From Diplosphaera chodatii (Eukaryota; Chlorophyta; Trebouxiophyceae; Prasiolales; Stichococcaceae): DNA of 64,000 bases. Of this stretch, positions 50,896 to 62,740 are shown piece by piece. The stretch spans positions 868,001 to 932,000 of the forward strand of contig JAALGY010000028.1 in the NCBI GenBank assembly GCA_032358165.1, in the 5' to 3' direction. Position 1 is the stretch's first letter. Each line of letters opens with the position of its first letter. Under the pieces are notes generated by a model, which saw only the letters and a list, made by a program, of their open reading frames with translations, searched no databases and was not told the origin of the DNA. A program made the position numbers and the translations under genes.

Positions 50896-51620
50896 CGGCT
50901 GAATGAGACGCAAGGCTGTACGTGCTGCAACGGGTAGTCTGTTTTGGCTGGAGTAACTGGGCGTTGAACAAGTCCATGATGCTCACCGTGTTCGGTATTG
51001 CGTCAAAGCATAGCAAGCACGAAGTGCGGTGTATGGCCATACCGCCTTGTGCGGTATGGTAAAGTACGACTCAGCACACACGCCCTGCGTTGGAACAGGC
51101 AAGTTGCAATGCTGGTCATGATGCCGTGTGGCACGTCGAAGGTGGTACTTGCATCAGCTGACAGGCATGCTGTGTATGCTGCGTGTCTCTCGGTCGTCAG
51201 GTTAGGGCCACCGTGGCATCAGCCAGGAGCGCCAACATTGCAGGCAGCTGCTCAGCATGCATTCCCACGATCCTTTGCCTCCATCGAGCAATTGAGTGAG
51301 TAGGTAGATTCCGCTGCTGAACGTTGGTGACTGGCACTTGCTTTGCATTTACATTTGCATGCATTGAGCGGGTAATGGTGGTCTGAAATGCTCATCATCG
51401 CCTCTCCACCTGCTGACATCGGGGTTATTGGGGTGAGCATAGCAACCTGTTCATCTTTTGAGAACCGTTTGTTGTCCTACGAGCTGCACGGACCGTAAGC
51501 ATGCGGACTATGACGCGGCATGTCGCTTTGGATGGAACACCTGATTTACATCGCGAACTGAGCAACTGACTGGCTTCTGAACGCACAGCCATTCAGAGGG
51601 CGCAGCGATCGCGGCAAAGC
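50896..51620. other. Tandem intergenic region with an overlapping-palindrome element
   Basis: This lies between GPN2 and the nuclease gene, both on the plus strand. It holds the palindrome/hairpin cluster at 51031-51059 and otherwise no recognised feature. It is notably more AT-rich than the flanking genes. Confidence 0.5.
51031..51059. repeat. Overlapping palindrome and hairpin sharing one arm
   Basis: GTATGGCCATAC (51031-51042) is a perfect 12-base palindrome. Its right half is also the left arm of a perfect 9-bp hairpin: CCATACCGC (51037-51045), loop CTTGT, then GCGGTATGG (51051-51059). The two foldings use the same CCATAC and exclude each other. It lies 136 bases after the GPN2 stop codon. 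Confidence 0.7.
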
Positions 51621-54600
51621 GTGTCGGTAGGGTCGCAAACAACGGGGGTCAGCAGCTGCCGATTCTGGGACACCTGGCAGTCTTCTGTGCCAGGTCAGCC
51701 GGCAGCCGACAGCATGCAGCATGCTGGCGGGCCGTCATGTGGAGTGCTCCCCAACATCCATGTGCGAAGCATCAGCATGGAGACGCTGCGAGCGCACCCA
51801 GGGTTTGCAGCGCTGCCTCCCGTGGACGACCTCGTGCTCAGCCACCCACAATGCTACAGGTGCCTGGAGCCTTGTGCGAACGCGCATGTGCTGCGCTGCA
51901 AGCTTTTGTGCATTCTCAACAGGGCTGTGGTATTGTGCGAGAAGTCGATGAAATTTGTTGTATCTGCATGGGCTGTGGGGTGCCCTCATACTCGGCTCAT
52001 GGCCTGTGCGCAGGTATGTGAGGCAGGACTCGCCCCTGTGGCGGGCGCTCCACGCCGGCGTGCTGACCTCGTCGACCCTGAACGGCGCGCTGGGTGTGCA
52101 CGAGCCGTCCGCCATCGCGCAGCTGGGCCTGCCGAAGCACTTTGCGTCGCACCACTCGCTGCTGGCAGCTGCTGCCAACCTGCGCCAGCCGCAGCACACA
52201 CCCCCGGCGCCAGCGCAACTTCTCAGCCTCGCGGACGCAAACCGCTCGAACAGGTGCATGTGCTGTGTGGTGCGTGTTGAGTTCGTCCCAAGGTGATGCA
52301 CCTGCATCTGCAGCACCCACCCGCCAGCTGCCTGATTCGTGTGTCATGTTGCCCGCACAGGGAGGCTGTGGCGGCGCACAACGCTGGCCAAGCCGCCTTG
52401 CGCTTGCAGCCACGTCCGCAGCATGTTTCGGCGCAGCACAGCGGCGCAGGCAGCCGCAGGAAGCGGGGCAAGGGCAGCGTGCAGGCTGCAGCTGAGGACG
52501 CCAGGCAGCGCGCCACAGCGGTCGCCCTCGCGCAGCGAGGTGCAGCCGACCGACAGCCTGCACTGCCGTCCTGGCTCCCTGGCATCGGCTAGCGCCAGAG
52601 AATGCACTCCTGGGTGGGCTCATGCTGGCTGCGGTGGTCGGGGTGTGCCGAAGCAACCCATCGTGACGGTGCTGTAAACCCCAGGCTGACCCCCACAGGT
52701 GCGGGGTCGATCCGCATGGCGTGGGGCAGCGCCCAGGAGGCGGCGTCCGTGCACGCGCTGCTGCAGGTGTTCCCAGACGCTGCGGTCGGCGAGGTGCGGT
52801 CTTTGACTGTTGCAGACACATGTGCTGCAGGGTGGCTGCGTGCACCCTCCATGAGCATGCCTTGACATGGTGGTTGCTGGTGCCCCGCACAATGAAGCTT
52901 GGTCGACTCCTCAATGTGCAGGTGGGCCTGTGCATGGTAGACCGGGACGTGCTGCCGGCCGAGTGGGGCATCCGCGCCGAGCTGCTGCCTCCCATGGGCG
53001 CCTCTCCTGACGCTATGCTGCGGCACCAAGCAGCACCAGCAGCCGCAGCAGCTCAGCTTGGCGCCAGCACCGCAGCCCCCGCCGTGCAGCCTCCCCAGAG
53101 CGGCAAGACTAATGGTAATGCAGCAGCTGGGCTGTCAAGCACAGGGGCACCTGCACGGCCTTCAAACTCCAATGCGGGGTGCGCTAATGGTCTTGCAACA
53201 GGCACTCAGGCGGCGCAGCCTTCGCAGCCGCCAATAGAGCGGGGTGTTCGGCTCTGTTCTGAACTGGAAAAGGAGCTGCAGGCGTCAAAGCCTGGGCGTC
53301 AGCTGCAGCCGGCCGGACACACGCAACAGCCGCAGCAGCCTCCCCAAGCACAGCGGGGTCCGCAGTCTGCTGGGAAGCCCACAACCCTGACAGCTGACAT
53401 TGAGGCCCTGCTGCAGCGTCTGCAGCTGAACATCGAGAACAAGCGGCGTCCGACCCCCCCGGCAGCTGCCAGCGCAACAGCTGGTGCCAATACCGGCTGT
53501 GGCCCTCCTGGTCTGTCCGGTTGCGCTGCGCTGCCACCAGGGGCGCAGCCACCACCGCAGACAGCAGGTGCAGCGGCTGGCTGGGGTGCTGATGCAGCAG
53601 GGGAGTGGGTCGAAATGGTGGAAGTGAAGAACACGTGAGACCCTGTTCGCATGTCGACTTCACCTGCCTGTGTGGAGCCTGCCACCTTTCATCACACCTG
53701 AGAGAGGATGCTCCACCGAAGAATTGCAGTGACCAGCCGCTCATGTTGTGCAGGTGCCCGTTCGCATCAAAGCCGCGGCTCAGCCGGAAGGGGAAGCAGC
53801 AGATGCAGTATGTAATTGCTGACAAGGGGCCGCGTATGCAGGTGCGAGTTAGCGCAGCTGACGATCAGCATCAGTCGGGTTCTCTGTGCATTTCGCAAAA
53901 ACTTGCAACATACACGACCGTGCAGCTCACACCGCGTTTACACTTCTGGGACCCACGGCGAGAAGTTGCTCATCTCGTTCATCTCTTGCTGCTGGTGCAA
54001 TTTGTGCAGGTGCCGAGTTACTGGGTGGCGCAGCTGCAGATGGAGATGCTGGCCAGCGGCACCCACAGCATCGTCCTGCTATCCCGCTCCGCCACCAAGG
54101 TACCAAGCAGAGCTATGTTGGCTGCGGCCCTCATGCCTGGGCGCACCAGTCTTGATGCGCGCATGCCACAGCCGCGTACACTGTGGTATATAATGACAAA
54201 TGATATGCTGCCTTCTGGCATCCGTTAAGCTGAGGGTCCACTCTGCTGTGCGCCGAACCGCCGGCCCCATGTGCATGCTGCAGGGCTCGAACGTGTTTCG
54301 CATGCAGCGAGACGACGTGTTTCTGCGCCTCATGCTTAGCTGCATCCAGCAACTCATGGTGCGGCAAAGCAACTACATTGCACTTCTTGCGGCAGTCAGC
54401 ATCCGGGCCTCACTCAGCATCGTCCCTGGCTCTGTGTATGAGGGAGATCACCACCACACATTGGTCTCATGAGGAGCCGTGTGCTGGATTCCTGCAGGAG
54501 CAATACGTGCTGCCTGGCGTGCAACCCCCGCCAAATTGCTTTGCCAGCGATCTGCAGCACCAGCAGCTGTACAGCAGGTCTGTCGTCCATCAGCACACCT

Positions 54601-54885
54601 GGATGACTTCATCCGAATGGCCTTCAAACGCTGGACGGGCTATATCACGGCAATGCCTCGCTGTTACACAGAGCACCATCTGATCCAGGCAAGATGCGTT
54701 TGCAGGTTACTGCACGTGGTGGCATCAACGCCTGTGCTGGCGCACATGCCGCACATCACGCCACACCCTGCGGCAACAGACACTCGATACTTCCTGGACT
54801 AAACTGCAGGCTGCAATACAGCAGTCCGCACAGTCGCACAAGGCCTCTGCGCCTTCGTGCATTGAATGAGATTGGTGGCCGCTAA
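51621..54885 (+). CDS. YqaJ / lambda-exonuclease-type PD-(D/E)XK nuclease
   Basis: Firm exons are 51621-51859, 52014-52253, about 52362-52591, 52699-52793, 52922-53634, 53754-53841, 54010-54099, 54284-54358 and 54498-54577; the last, ending at 54885, is less certain. The nuclease core runs from RQDSPLWRALHAGVLTSSTL through MAWGSAQEAASVHALL to three catalytic motifs: LPPMGASPDAM (acidic residue), MVEVKN (the E-x-K pair) and YWVAQLQMEML (the Gln motif). These match lambda exonuclease and YqaJ recombination nucleases, which degrade one strand from duplex DNA ends. Nuclear genes of this fold also exist in plants. About 190 low-complexity residues rich in Ala, Gln and Pro lie between the first two motifs. 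The start could be 51621 or a Met nearer 51779, and the donor before 52699 is unclear (no GT fits before a TAG; a GC donor is needed). Confidence 0.87.
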
Positions 54886-54944
54886 GCACTATGCTTATGG
54901 ACTCGTTGTGCCACATATCAGCTGCGGCCACATGGTGCTTCGGC

Positions 54945-54949
54945 TTACA
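54945..54949 (-). terminator. Candidate poly(A) signal TGTAA of the M16 protease gene
   Basis: TTACA on the plus strand reads TGTAA on the minus strand, 187 bases after the protease stop codon at 55136. The match is short, so confidence is limited. Confidence 0.3.
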
Positions 54950-55135
54950 GCGAAGTACAAACAATTTGCCGATATTGATGTTGAATCGTTTTCGAAGTGT
55001 ATTGATTGGTCGACCTTGATGACGAGATGCATATCTGAATAGGTATACACTTACCGAGCACCGCTCCGCTCGACTCAGCTGCACTCTGCTCTCACTACAC
55101 CCTGCAGTAGCCTGCCGTCCTGCCGGGGCCGGTGC

Positions 55136-58100
55136 TCAGATGCCCAGGTCCAGCTCCATGGTCATCCTGGGCTGCCGCAGCGGCAGCACCAGGCCGGTGA
55201 ACATGTTGCTGTCTGCGAACACGGTCTGCGCCGCCGAGCGCACCTCGCCGACGGTCAGCGCGTCCACTGTATCCAGGTCCGACAGCACCCGCTTCCTGCA
55301 GCCGGTGTAGGGTTGCCAGCTGTGAGTCTAGCATCACGTCCTTGCCTGCTGCTCGCACGGCAAGCTGCGACGCTGCACAGAGCCAGGTCGACGTGCAGCA
55401 GGGATCGACGCGCCCACGACTGCACCGTCCAGCAAGGTTTCAATGCGCATCCTGCGCTCGTGCGATTATATCGTGCCGAAATGGGCTGAGTCCAGCGGTC
55501 TTCACAGCAAAAGCAGGTGTCCACTGCGCCTGACCACTGCGGGATCAGAATGACACATCGCTGTGCGATCTCAGCGTGCTCTGGGGCCGCACCAGTCGCC
55601 GGTAAGCGCGGAGTAGCTGGCAAGCGTGCCGGCCATGTTGCTGTTCGACGCCAGCCCTTCCAGGAGGTCCACCCTGTACCGCTGCAGCCAGCAGACCGGA
55701 CCGTTGGGCTGCTGTATGGGGCGTAATCGGCGTAATCGCGTAATTATAATTTAGCATATAATGGGGCGTATTCTTTCTTTTATGTCTGGGTTTAGGGAGA
55801 GATAGCTGTCGGGCGGCGGCACTGCAGGTGGTGCGTGACAGCGGCAGAATAAATTCCGCCCCTGGGGACACCTTTTTGACGCGCAGCAGCTCGTCCTCGG
55901 CCGGGCCGCCGTCCGCCAGCTGCCGCGCCTGCCGCAGCAGGTCCTTGGACAGCGCCTCCAGGCTGCCGCCGGGCCGCGCGTTGGCGTACATCAGCATCAC
56001 GCCTGCGTGCAGGCGCAGATGTTTGCACAATGGGGCCGCACCCGCTTCAGGGCTGCAGGGACCAATGAGTTGCCCAGGTGTACCGCAAACAGGCCAGCAC
56101 CGTCCTGCTTGGAAGGCTGACGACACATGCCAGCAGCCGTGACGGGGGCGCCCACCTGGGTACTTCTCGCCGGGGTACCCGGACACCGCGTTGGCGGAGG
56201 TGGCGCGGCCCGGCTGCACCAGCGCCCGGTACAGGCGGCTGGTCCTGCTGCCGCTGAGGATGGAGCTGCGGCCAGGAAATAAACCGTCGACACGACACCC
56301 GCGAGGCTGCCGACTCTGCCATGTGCAACCCATGGGCACGCACTGTGCATGTTCAAACCCTGCAAATGTGTCACGCACGAGCCGCGGAGAGCAGGTAGAC
56401 CAAGCTAAGCAAGCAAATAGGCGCGCCTGATGACGTCCAGAGGCAGAGCATCTGGGCTGCCGATGCCCGGCCGGTAGAACGCATGCAGCACCGCTGGGCC
56501 GGCAAGGCTGGCTTTCTGAAACTCCCTGCACCCGGCAGATCATGGTTTGGAAGCATCGCCATTGTCATGCGCACTGCAGCAGCACGGAAGTGCAGATGCA
56601 CCACAGGGTGGACCCACGCCCATGCAAGCATTATATGGGCAGGGTGGGACGCCCCAGGGGCATCGGCCTGCCTGTCTGTGCTGGGCGGCGCGGCCGTCGG
56701 CTGGTCGGCGGCTGCAGGCAACACTGGCGCTGCTGCCCTCGCATCGCGCCAGCCACCAAAGTACTTCTCGGCAAACTGCCGCACCTGAAGTCACATGCAG
56801 AATGGCATTCGGACCCCGAGGCATTGTGCACACCAACAGGAGGTAGACCCTGCACTCCAATGCCTTGATTAAGGCTGCATGTCGTGTGCTTCTCCAAAGG
56901 ACGCCGACCTGAGATGGCTTCACGTCGCCCACAATGCTGATGGTCAATGAGGACGGCCCATAGTGCCGCCTGTAGAAGTCAGCAACCTGCGCAGCAGGCA
57001 CTGACCGTCGACAACCTGATATCAGTATCGTTCTGCAGTTGCATTGCGGGTTAGGACGGTCAGTGATCCCAGCAACCACACCTCACGCCGGCCGAGGCGC
57101 TCGAAGTCGTCTGGCCAGCCGATCACTGGGCGGCCGTAGTTGTTGTGGAATGCCTTCACGGCGAACGCTTCCTGGGCGTTGCAGAAACATGACCGTGCTG
57201 TTGCTTTCGATCCGATGACTTAAGATATGCTTTATTGCAATGTTCCTTGAGATAACAGTCCACTTTCTCACCTGGAAGGAGCCCATGGGTGAGTCATCCA
57301 CCCGCAGACGGCGCTCCTCCGCCACCACACGCTTCTCAGAGTACAGCTCCCTGAACACTGGCGCCTGCGCACATTCAAACGCTCGACTTCTCGAGTTCAC
57401 TTGCCTTTTGAATCCTCCATATTCCAGACCCAGGTTTCCAGCCGTTTCTACAGCACGAGAAGCCGAAACATAGCGGTCACCTGGAAACGCTCTGCCTCCA
57501 TGGCAAACCACAGCTGCAGGGGACAGGTGCACGCTTTACCACACTCTTGCTGTGATGCAGCCCTGCCAGCACACACTTGCCACTTTGCAGTTCAGGGCGT
57601 GCACGCACCTCAGCCCACAGCGGTCCTCACCTCTAGTTTGTTCTGCGGCAGGCTGACGAAGTACTTTGTGGCGTCATGACTGGTGCTGGCATTGAGGCCC
57701 ACGCCGCCCGCACGCTGCAGAGCAGCAGCAGTTGAGCGGATCACACCACAGCATGGATGCTGCACGAAATGCCTGGACGTCGTATGACAACAAGCGCAAC
57801 CAGGTAGTTGTTTGACGCGCTAGCCGCACCTGCAGCAGCGATCCAAACTCGTTGGCTACCGCCAGCGAGTCTGCCTGCGCCTGCAGCACCAGCGCCTGCG
57901 CTGCCAGTATGCCTGCCCGGCTGCCGTTGCCCGCTGTGTTGGCGTCCAGCTGCTCGTAGAACACTGCGTATTGGGAGCATACAGTCGACAAGGCGTGCGC
58001 TGCAACATCGCAACATCGCAACATCAGACGTTTCTGTTTCATCAGGTGGTGCAGCCGCACCAGGTTCGCACGCCCGCCCCGCATGCTACACCGCTGTAGC

Positions 58101-59001
58101 AGGGCGCCGCTCTTAACATCAATATGAACATCTGGCCAGTAGCGCACCTTCGTCAAGTGCGTCGAGCAGGGCTGCCTCGCGGCGGGCATCGCGTGTGCCA
58201 ATTCGAGCGGTGCCCTTGAACGCCATGTGCTCCAGGAGGTGCGCCAGCCCTGCAGCGCAGCGAGTCGTCCTTTGAAGCATGAAGCTGTTGACTGCAGCGA
58301 GATTGTGAGCGTAGCCATGCGCAGAAACGTATAGCAGGAACCAATGCGCTGCTGGGTAACGCTTGCTCGCGCGGCAGGCATCGTGTGCAATGTCTTCAGC
58401 GGGGCAAGACGCGCAGTCCCGGTGTCATGCCCTGAACATCCCAGGCACCAGGGTGTCTCCCTCGCCTGTTTTGCCGTCCTCCTCGTCGAAAGCCCCCACA
58501 TTGGCGTAGGTGTGGCAGCTGAGCACAGGAGCGTTGTGGCGCTCCAGCACTATGAAGTGCAGGCCGTTGGGGAGCGTGAACTCGGACACCTGGCCCTGCA
58601 GCCTCAGCCACGCTTCCCCTCCATCTGCGCAGCAGGTGCTGCAATGCATATGGCATCATGCGAGTTGAGTCGTGATGTCTGTGTGCGGATTAATTGAACA
58701 GTTGCGGCTGCAAGGTGGCCGGCAGGGCACCTGACGGCGCACGCGCTTGAGCTGCAGGCGTGCCGCTCACTGATGCTGCTGCGGCTGATGCCGCACTGCC
58801 CACCAGCAGGTGCCTTCTTGACAGCTGCGGGACAGCCTCAAGCTCTTGCTGGTGCTGGTGGTCGCTGGAGGCTGCGCGCACCATGCAAGCTTGCCGCCTG
58901 CACGGGGATGATGCTGGCGAGCGCGTCCGGGCCAGCAGCGCACCGCTGCGACGCCGTGCGGGCAAGCATGTGCACCGCTGCGCATGGCAGGTTGATGCCA
59001 T
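55136..59001 (-). CDS. M16 family zinc metalloprotease, predicted plastid/thylakoid-targeted
   Basis: The first three exons are firm: 58731-59001, 58466-58624 and 58148-58249. The N-terminus is a bipartite targeting sequence. About 55 residues of transit-peptide character come first, then a twin-arginine signal (LSRRHLLVGSAASAAAAS, Arg62-Arg63) ending in an A-x-A site (AQA, 84-86). The protease domain begins FTLPNGLHFIVLERHNAPV and has VGAFDEEDGKTG. The inverted zinc motif HLLEH (codons 58227-58241) follows in LAHLLEHMAFKGT. Later exons give FYEQLDANTAG, VFRELYSEKRVVAEERRLR, FHNNYGRPVIGWP, FYRRHYGPSSLTISIVGDV, FAEKYFGGW and the C-terminal LDTVDALTVGEVR. Peptidases of this family clear or mature small proteins inside a closed chamber. 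Exon boundaries in 55300-57700 are approximate. The intron at 58250-58465 begins with GC. Confidence 0.9.
58250..58465 (-). other. GC-AG intron in the M16 protease gene
   Basis: The exon ends AAAACAG and the intron opens gcgagg. It closes at ctgcag before GGCTGGCGC. Joining gives GKTG-LAHLLEH, the conserved run into the zinc motif, and GT sites further on break the frame. Confidence 0.75.
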
Positions 59002-59394
59002 GTGAATGTGCCGCGATGACAGCTCCTCGCTGATGATCGCTGGTCAGGCTTTCAGTGACGAACAGGATTGCATGTCAAATTGTAGTCAGCAATCTGCAGG
59101 GTGGTGTGAGCGCTGCACGAACACTTTGTCCGTGTCGCACTGCTCAACCGCACGCTCTACTGTGGTGCTGAACGTAATGCTGGAGTGCTCTTTACAACAT
59201 GAATGTTGCATCAGCAAACACCATCGAGTCATCCAAGACATGCAAGTGGTGACATGCCCTCTGCACAAGACTGCAGAGGTGCAGACTGGTCGCTCAGAGT
59301 AGGGACATGCTGTGCTTCAGGTCAGGCGCCGTATGGAGTGGCAGTTTGGTGGGCTGCGCGCATCGCACCACCTGCCTGCTGCTGACATCACTAG
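59002..59394. other. Divergent intergenic region, no gene recognised
   Basis: This lies between the starts of the M16 protease (minus) and the mTERF gene (plus) and should contain both promoters. No motif was recognised. Confidence 0.5.
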
Positions 59395-62300
59395 GTGCGC
59401 GATCTGCGCATGGGGTCAGCTACCGAAGCCACATGCGGCAATGTGTTTCTGACCTTCCTTCATGACTATGCAGGGCACCCAGCTCCTCAGGATCTCCTAT
59501 ATTCTCTGTCCGTGGCGCAACAAAGAAGCCCATTGCTTTCCTGCGGCCAGCGCCATGCGCCGCTAGCTCTGAGACCCAAGCGCAAGGCTCCGCACGGCGG
59601 CAGGAAGGACGGCGAAGCAGGCAGCAGATTGCTTCGCAACGGTCCGTCTCAGGTCCTGCCTCGCAGCACTCGCAAGCGCCACAGCCTGAGGCAGAAGCCC
59701 AGCAGGCCAAAGGCGCGCGCTCCCCGTGGCAACGGCACGCGCCACCTCACGCACAGTCAGCAGGCAGGCAGCGCGACGAGCGCTCTGACGCTCCGTTCGT
59801 CGACCAGCAACGACCTTCAAGCGGTAGCGACGGCAGCGCAGACCCGTTGCCATCAGCACCCAAGCGGCGGGCACCCGCTGTGCAGACGTCGGACGCGCCG
59901 CACAGCAGCAACGGTAGCGCAAAGCAGAGGAAGCAAAAGCAGCGGCGGGGCAGCGCTGCGCAGACGGATGACGACGGAAAGGCGCAGGCCTTGCAGCGCA
60001 CCCAGCCAGAGCAGGCAGGCAGACGACAGCAGCCGCAGCAGCGGAGGCGGATGCCCAGCAACATGGCCAGGCGGGACCAGAGGCCGACCGGTGCTGTCAG
60101 GCAGACGAGGCACGATCCATCAGATGGAGATCAGGACGGCCAGCTCCCAGCTGCCAATGCAGCTCTTGCCAAGCCCCGCCAAAGTGACAGTGCTGCAGAG
60201 GACGCACCGCCCCTCAGAAGGGGCAGGCGCCGGCTTGGAGCTGCTGCTCGAGCATAGCCGCAGCAGTGTAGCAGCCGACGATGTACGGCCTGCTGCAGAG
60301 CCTGGCGGCAGACCTGGCAAGCTGATGGCAGCGAGTATCTTGACGTCCCTTGGGATGGGGCCACACGAGGCGGGCGCCCTGCTCGAGGCAGTGGCTGTGC
60401 CAGATGGGGTGCATGTTCCAGCAGCGCAGGTGCAGCATGTCTGCAACTGGCTGACATCTGCGGGGTTGGCAGTCGGGCAGCTGGCAAATGTGCTGCGTGC
60501 CCACCCTGAAGCGCTGGCAGCCCAGCCGCACCGAGACTGGCTCCCGAAGGTGAGCACAGTGTGGCTCGGAGCGGTGTTGCTTCCCAACAATGCGCCAAAT
60601 GGCAACACATTATCAAAGGGTTTGCTGATGCACCACGCATCATCCCAGTGGTCATGGCGGAAGGTGTGCATCCCGCACGCCACTGCCATGCAGGTGGAGT
60701 TCCTGGAGCAGCTGGGGCTGACCATCCCGCAGATTGAGCGAATGACCAGGCGCCACCCACCCTGGCTGGTGAGGGGACCTGCTTCCACATGCTTGGTCGC
60801 TTGTGACCTGCGGCAGCACCCTGGTGTCTGCGTCTCAGGTTCACTTCTGCCGCTGTCTCCGCGCAGCGGCACTGCCTGTCAGGATGCAGCAGATGTGTTT
60901 GCTGCACTGAAAGTGCAGGTGGGAACGCATCTGCAGCAGCTGCCAGAGACAGCCGCAGCCGTGCACAAGGCCGGCATCCCCCGCAAGTGCGTGCCCGCCG
61001 TAGTGTACAAGCACCCCAGCATCCTCAGCCGCCCGCCCGCCGATGTGCTGGAGACCGGCACGTGAGCCGCGAGTGGCATGCGCCGCTGCGGGCAATGGCC
61101 CCAACCTGTGACGGATTGATCAGCACCAAGGACCAACAGAATAGAAGCTATACGCTCATGTAAGCTTGCAATTCTGGTGGATGCTTTGCAGAGTTCTCGG
61201 CGAGGTGCTAGGCTCTCCAGGGGCTGCTGTCCGGGCTGTGCCTCAGCACCCAAAGCTGCTCTCTGTGGATCTACGCTCGCAGCATGCTGCACTGCTCGAG
61301 ACGCTCGACTTATACAGCCTCAGCGTCGGCGATGCCGCTCAGGTTGGATGCTGGCTGCACCACACAACTCCTGCTACAGGTCCTGCCACTGTCAGCACGT
61401 GAACTTCGCTTGAAGTCCAAGTCAACACTGTGGTCGGACGTGGCACAGATCATTGCTGGAGCACCGGAGCTGCTGGCTGAGGACGTGCTCACCTTCCAGC
61501 CGGTGCTGTCGCTGCTGCAGGAGCACGGCTTTCAGGTGGGTAGTATGCCAGTGAGACAGCGGTGTGTTCATGGCACATGTCCGGACAGTGAGTGCAACAC
61601 AGAGCAATGCTCTTGGTCTGCAGCAAGATACACATTGACATCACTGGGGAAGTCAGTGCTGACAAGCACACGCCCTGCCGTCATCAGTAGCTGCAGCTGG
61701 TGGCAAGTTGTTTAAGTGGTCGCTGATGTGCTTGGCAGGCGGGCGACATGGTCGAGATGCTGTCGGATGCGCCACACCTGCTGCTGCAGGATGCCGCCAG
61801 CCTGCGCACGCGGCTGGTGTTCCTGCTGCAGCATCGTGGCAAACCAGCAAAAGACGTCATCGAGGACGTTGTGAGGTAAGTAGATAGTTGTAATACGCTC
61901 TCCGCCCTGATCCAGTGATTCGCGTGTGTCGCTGTGTTCAGTCCCTTCCATGCAAGAGTGGCTGGCACGTGACTCCAAACCGGGCCCAGGCAACGCAGTA
62001 CACAGGCTGCCTTGTGGCAGCTGTCTTGAACATAATAGACGGCGCATTGGACAGCTTGCGTACCAACATTACTCTGCACGACAGCACCTTCAACGACCAC
62101 ATGATGCTGCAGGTACCCAAGGTACTTCGAGCACAGCCTGACATCCTGCGTCGGGCCCCGCCTGGCGTTTTTGCAGGTCGGTTCACACTTGGCGCAGCAT
62201 GAGAAATTTGCAATTGGTCAGACATTTTCACACTTCATTTGAAGGCACTGCCCTGTCCGCAGCCAGCCCATAGCCGATGGACACTTTGGATGCAATGCAG

Positions 62301-62740
62301 GCACGCGGCATGACGGATAAAGCTGCAGAGCTAAGTCTCGCCTACCTCTTCAGCCGTAGCGACACGGATTTTGCGGAGCAGGTCTGCAGCTCCCGCCGCG
62401 CATCCACTGCGGTGAGCTTTGGGGGCTGTCGTGTACACGAAAGTGTCCGTATACTATGTAAATGCTGCGGACGTTGCGGTCTTTGGCGCGCTTCTGGGTT
62501 AAAGCGAGTTGTTGTGGCTGGTACTCTGCAGCATGCAGTTTCTGGCGGTGTGTCAGAGGGTTTCTGCAGGTTGAGGCAGGGTGACTGCCACTGCAGGTGC
62601 TGATAGAGGACTACTTGGTATGGAAGGCGCAGTGGGAGCGGACTGATGGCGTGGAGTATGGCTGGCGCCCATCAAATGTGAGGAGTGTGGTGCAGCCATC
62701 ACGGGCAGTTGGCGCTGAGGGTCGCTTTGCAGTTGTTTGA
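59395..62740 (+). CDS. mTERF-repeat protein, probably organellar
   Basis: Tandem mTERF helices are seen in LTSLGMGPHEAGALLEAV, LANVLRAHPEALAAQP, FLEQLGLTIPQIERMTRRHP (exon 60694-60768), HKAGIPRKCVPAVVYKHPSI, AVRAVPQHPKLLSVDL, IIAGAPELLAEDV and MVEMLSDAPHLLLQDA. The characteristic late motif YPRYFEHSLTSCVGPRLAFL (about 62113-62176) is present, and the C-terminal exons are 62301-62381 and 62597-62740. Proteins of this family bind organellar DNA or RNA and affect transcription termination or splicing. The first roughly 280 residues of the open frame are Arg/Ser-rich and low in complexity. A second long frame overlaps them (59847-60257), so the correct N-terminal frame and start are uncertain. 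Organelle targeting is expected from the family but not shown by a clear transit peptide. Confidence 0.88.

Noticed and set aside
55710..55800. Repeated cgtaat units in an AT-rich patch as a mobile-element footprint
   Set aside because: Only a few short imperfect copies lie within an intron of the M16 gene, with no terminal repeats or duplicated target site.
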